Shown piece by piece: positions 4,542 to 5,402 of a DNA stretch of 5,402 nucleotides. How positions within the stretch are numbered: position 1 is the stretch's first letter; the number at the start of each line of letters is the position of its first letter. The notes below the pieces were generated by a model. That model searched no databases. It saw nothing but the letters and a program-made list of their open reading frames with translations, and had not been told where the DNA came from. Position numbers and translations under genes: made by a program. Where the stretch lies: assembly GCA_023391395.1 (NCBI GenBank), contig JAEWBA010000316.1, positions 1 through 5,402 of the forward strand, given 5' to 3'. This DNA comes from Pseudomonadota bacterium. GTDB lineage: Bacteria > Pseudomonadota > Gammaproteobacteria > Burkholderiales > Burkholderiaceae_D.

Positions 4542-5402
4542 ATGTTGTTGAAGAAATTGACCTACGCCGCAATCGCGCTTGCCATCGTCGCCCCTGCCGC
4601 CCATGCGGCCGAAGTATCCTTGCTGAACGTATCCTACGATCCGACGCGCGAGCTGTACCAGGAATTCAATACCGCCTTTGCCAAGCACTGGAAGGCCAAG
4701 AGCGGCGACGACGTTAAGATCAAGCAGTCGCATGGCGGCTCGGGCAAACAGGCGCGCGCAGTGATCGACGGCATCGAGGCCGACGTGGTGACGCTGGCGC
4801 TGGCCTACGACATCGACGCCATCGCCGAAAAGAATATCCTGGCCAAGGATTGGCAGAAACGCTTGCAGCACAACAGCTCGCCCTATACCTCGACCATCGT
4901 GTTCCTGGTCCGCAAGGGCAATCCCAAGGGCATCAAGGACTGGAGCGATCTGATCAAGCCCGGCGTGTCCGTGATTACCCCGAATCCCAAGACTTCCGGC
5001 GGTGCGCGCTGGAATTACTTGGCTGCCTGGGCCTATGCCTTGAAGCAGCCGGGCGGCAATGAAGCCAGTGCCAAGGAGTTTGTCGCCAAGCTGTTCAAGA
5101 ACGTACCGGTGCTCGATTCGGGCGCGCGCGGCTCCACCACCACTTTCGTCGAGCGAGGCATCGGCGACGTGTTGCTGGCCTGGGAAAACGAGGCCATCCT
5201 GGCAATCAAGGAACTGGGTCCGGACAAATTCGACATCGTCGCGCCGCCGCTCTCCATCCTGGCCGAACCGCCGGTGACCGTGGTGGACCGCACCGTCGAC
5301 AAGCGCGGCACGCGCAAGGTCGCGGAAGCCTACCTGCAATACCTCTACAGCGAAGAAGGCCAGGAAATCGCGGCCAAGCATTACTACCGTCCGACCCTGG
5401 AC
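4542..5402 (+). CDS. sbp: Periplasmic sulfate-binding protein Sbp; 3' end outside window
   Basis: The first 287 residues of the sulfate ABC transporter's substrate-binding protein are visible; E. coli Sbp is 329 long, so about 45 residues are cut off. It captures sulfate in the periplasm and delivers it to the CysT/CysW/CysA importer for cysteine synthesis. A Sec signal peptide is clear: positively charged MLLKK, a hydrophobic core at 6-19, and an AHA site ending at residue 22. The mature protein opens with the family block [18 protein letters not shown] (25-42). The sulfate-binding signatures follow: [11 protein letters not shown] (61-71), [15 protein letters not shown] (80-94), [16 protein letters not shown] (148-163), [20 protein letters not shown] (192-211) and AWENEA (213-218). 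Wording is closer to Sbp than to the thiosulfate-preferring CysP. The frame is open to the window edge. It sits behind a terminator and its own leader, so it probably starts a new transcription unit. Confidence 0.96.
   Translation, partial: MLLKKLTYAAIALAIVAPAAHAAEVSLLNVSYDPTRELYQEFNTAFAKHWKAKSGDDVKIKQSHGGSGKQARAVIDGIEADVVTLALAYDIDAIAEKNILAKDWQKRLQHNSSPYTSTIVFLVRKGNPKGIKDWSDLIKPGVSVITPNPKTSGGARWNYLAAWAYALKQPGGNEASAKEFVAKLFKNVPVLDSGARGSTTTFVERGIGDVLLAWENEAILAIKELGPDKFDIVAPPLSILAEPPVTVVDRTVDKRGTRKVAEAYLQYLYSEEGQEIAAKHYYRPTLD

Noticed and set aside
4491..5381. Long minus-strand open frame of 296 codons opposite sbp.
   Set aside because: It is the shadow of sbp: the plus strand encodes a near-complete, unmistakable sulfate-binding protein, and the antisense product has no recognisable domain.

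Overview
The window reads as chromosomal DNA of a GC-rich betaproteobacterium, most likely order Burkholderiales and possibly Oxalobacteraceae (a Herbaspirillum or Collimonas type of genome). This placement rests on protein character, codon use and gene neighbourhood judged by eye, with no database search. The DNA is densely coding. I see no mobile element, CRISPR array, tRNA or rRNA. It carries ordinary housekeeping and metabolic genes plus one clearly degenerate signalling protein.

Layout. (1) Positions 2-247 hold the C-terminal end of a receiver domain, probably the tail of a hybrid histidine kinase or a stand-alone response regulator. It overlaps by 19 bases a CheR-like gene (229-1074) whose methyltransferase active-site motifs have decayed. 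(2) Convergent to that, after a 17-base gap, is an IclR-family repressor/activator on the minus strand (1092-1883). (3) A 158-base divergent control region (1884-2041) holds overlapping back-to-back promoter candidates, an 8-bp inverted repeat placed over the regulator's promoter and start, and a second 8-bp inverted repeat in the leader of the next gene. (4) An FMN-dependent L-lactate / alpha-hydroxy-acid dehydrogenase (2042-3187). (5) Diacylglycerol kinase DgkA (3249-3647), with its own extended -10 candidate just after the dehydrogenase stop. (6) A GNAT N-acetyltransferase (3807-4322), closed by a strong intrinsic terminator (4333-4358). (7) A 219-base gap containing the candidate promoter of sbp, then the first 287 codons of a periplasmic sulfate-binding protein (4542 to the window end).

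How they work together. The IclR gene and the dehydrogenase form a classic divergent regulator/target pair, probably for growth on lactate or a related 2-hydroxy acid. The receiver and CheR-like pair belong to a chemotaxis-like or two-component signalling unit that continues upstream of the window. DgkA (phospholipid recycling), the acetyltransferase (unknown substrate) and Sbp (sulfate uptake; the cysT/W/A permease genes may follow outside the window) each appear to be transcribed separately.

I found no convincing previously undescribed system. The observations most worth a second look are the apparently catalytically dead CheR and the inverted repeats between the IclR gene and the dehydrogenase, one of which has an in-frame ATG in its loop.
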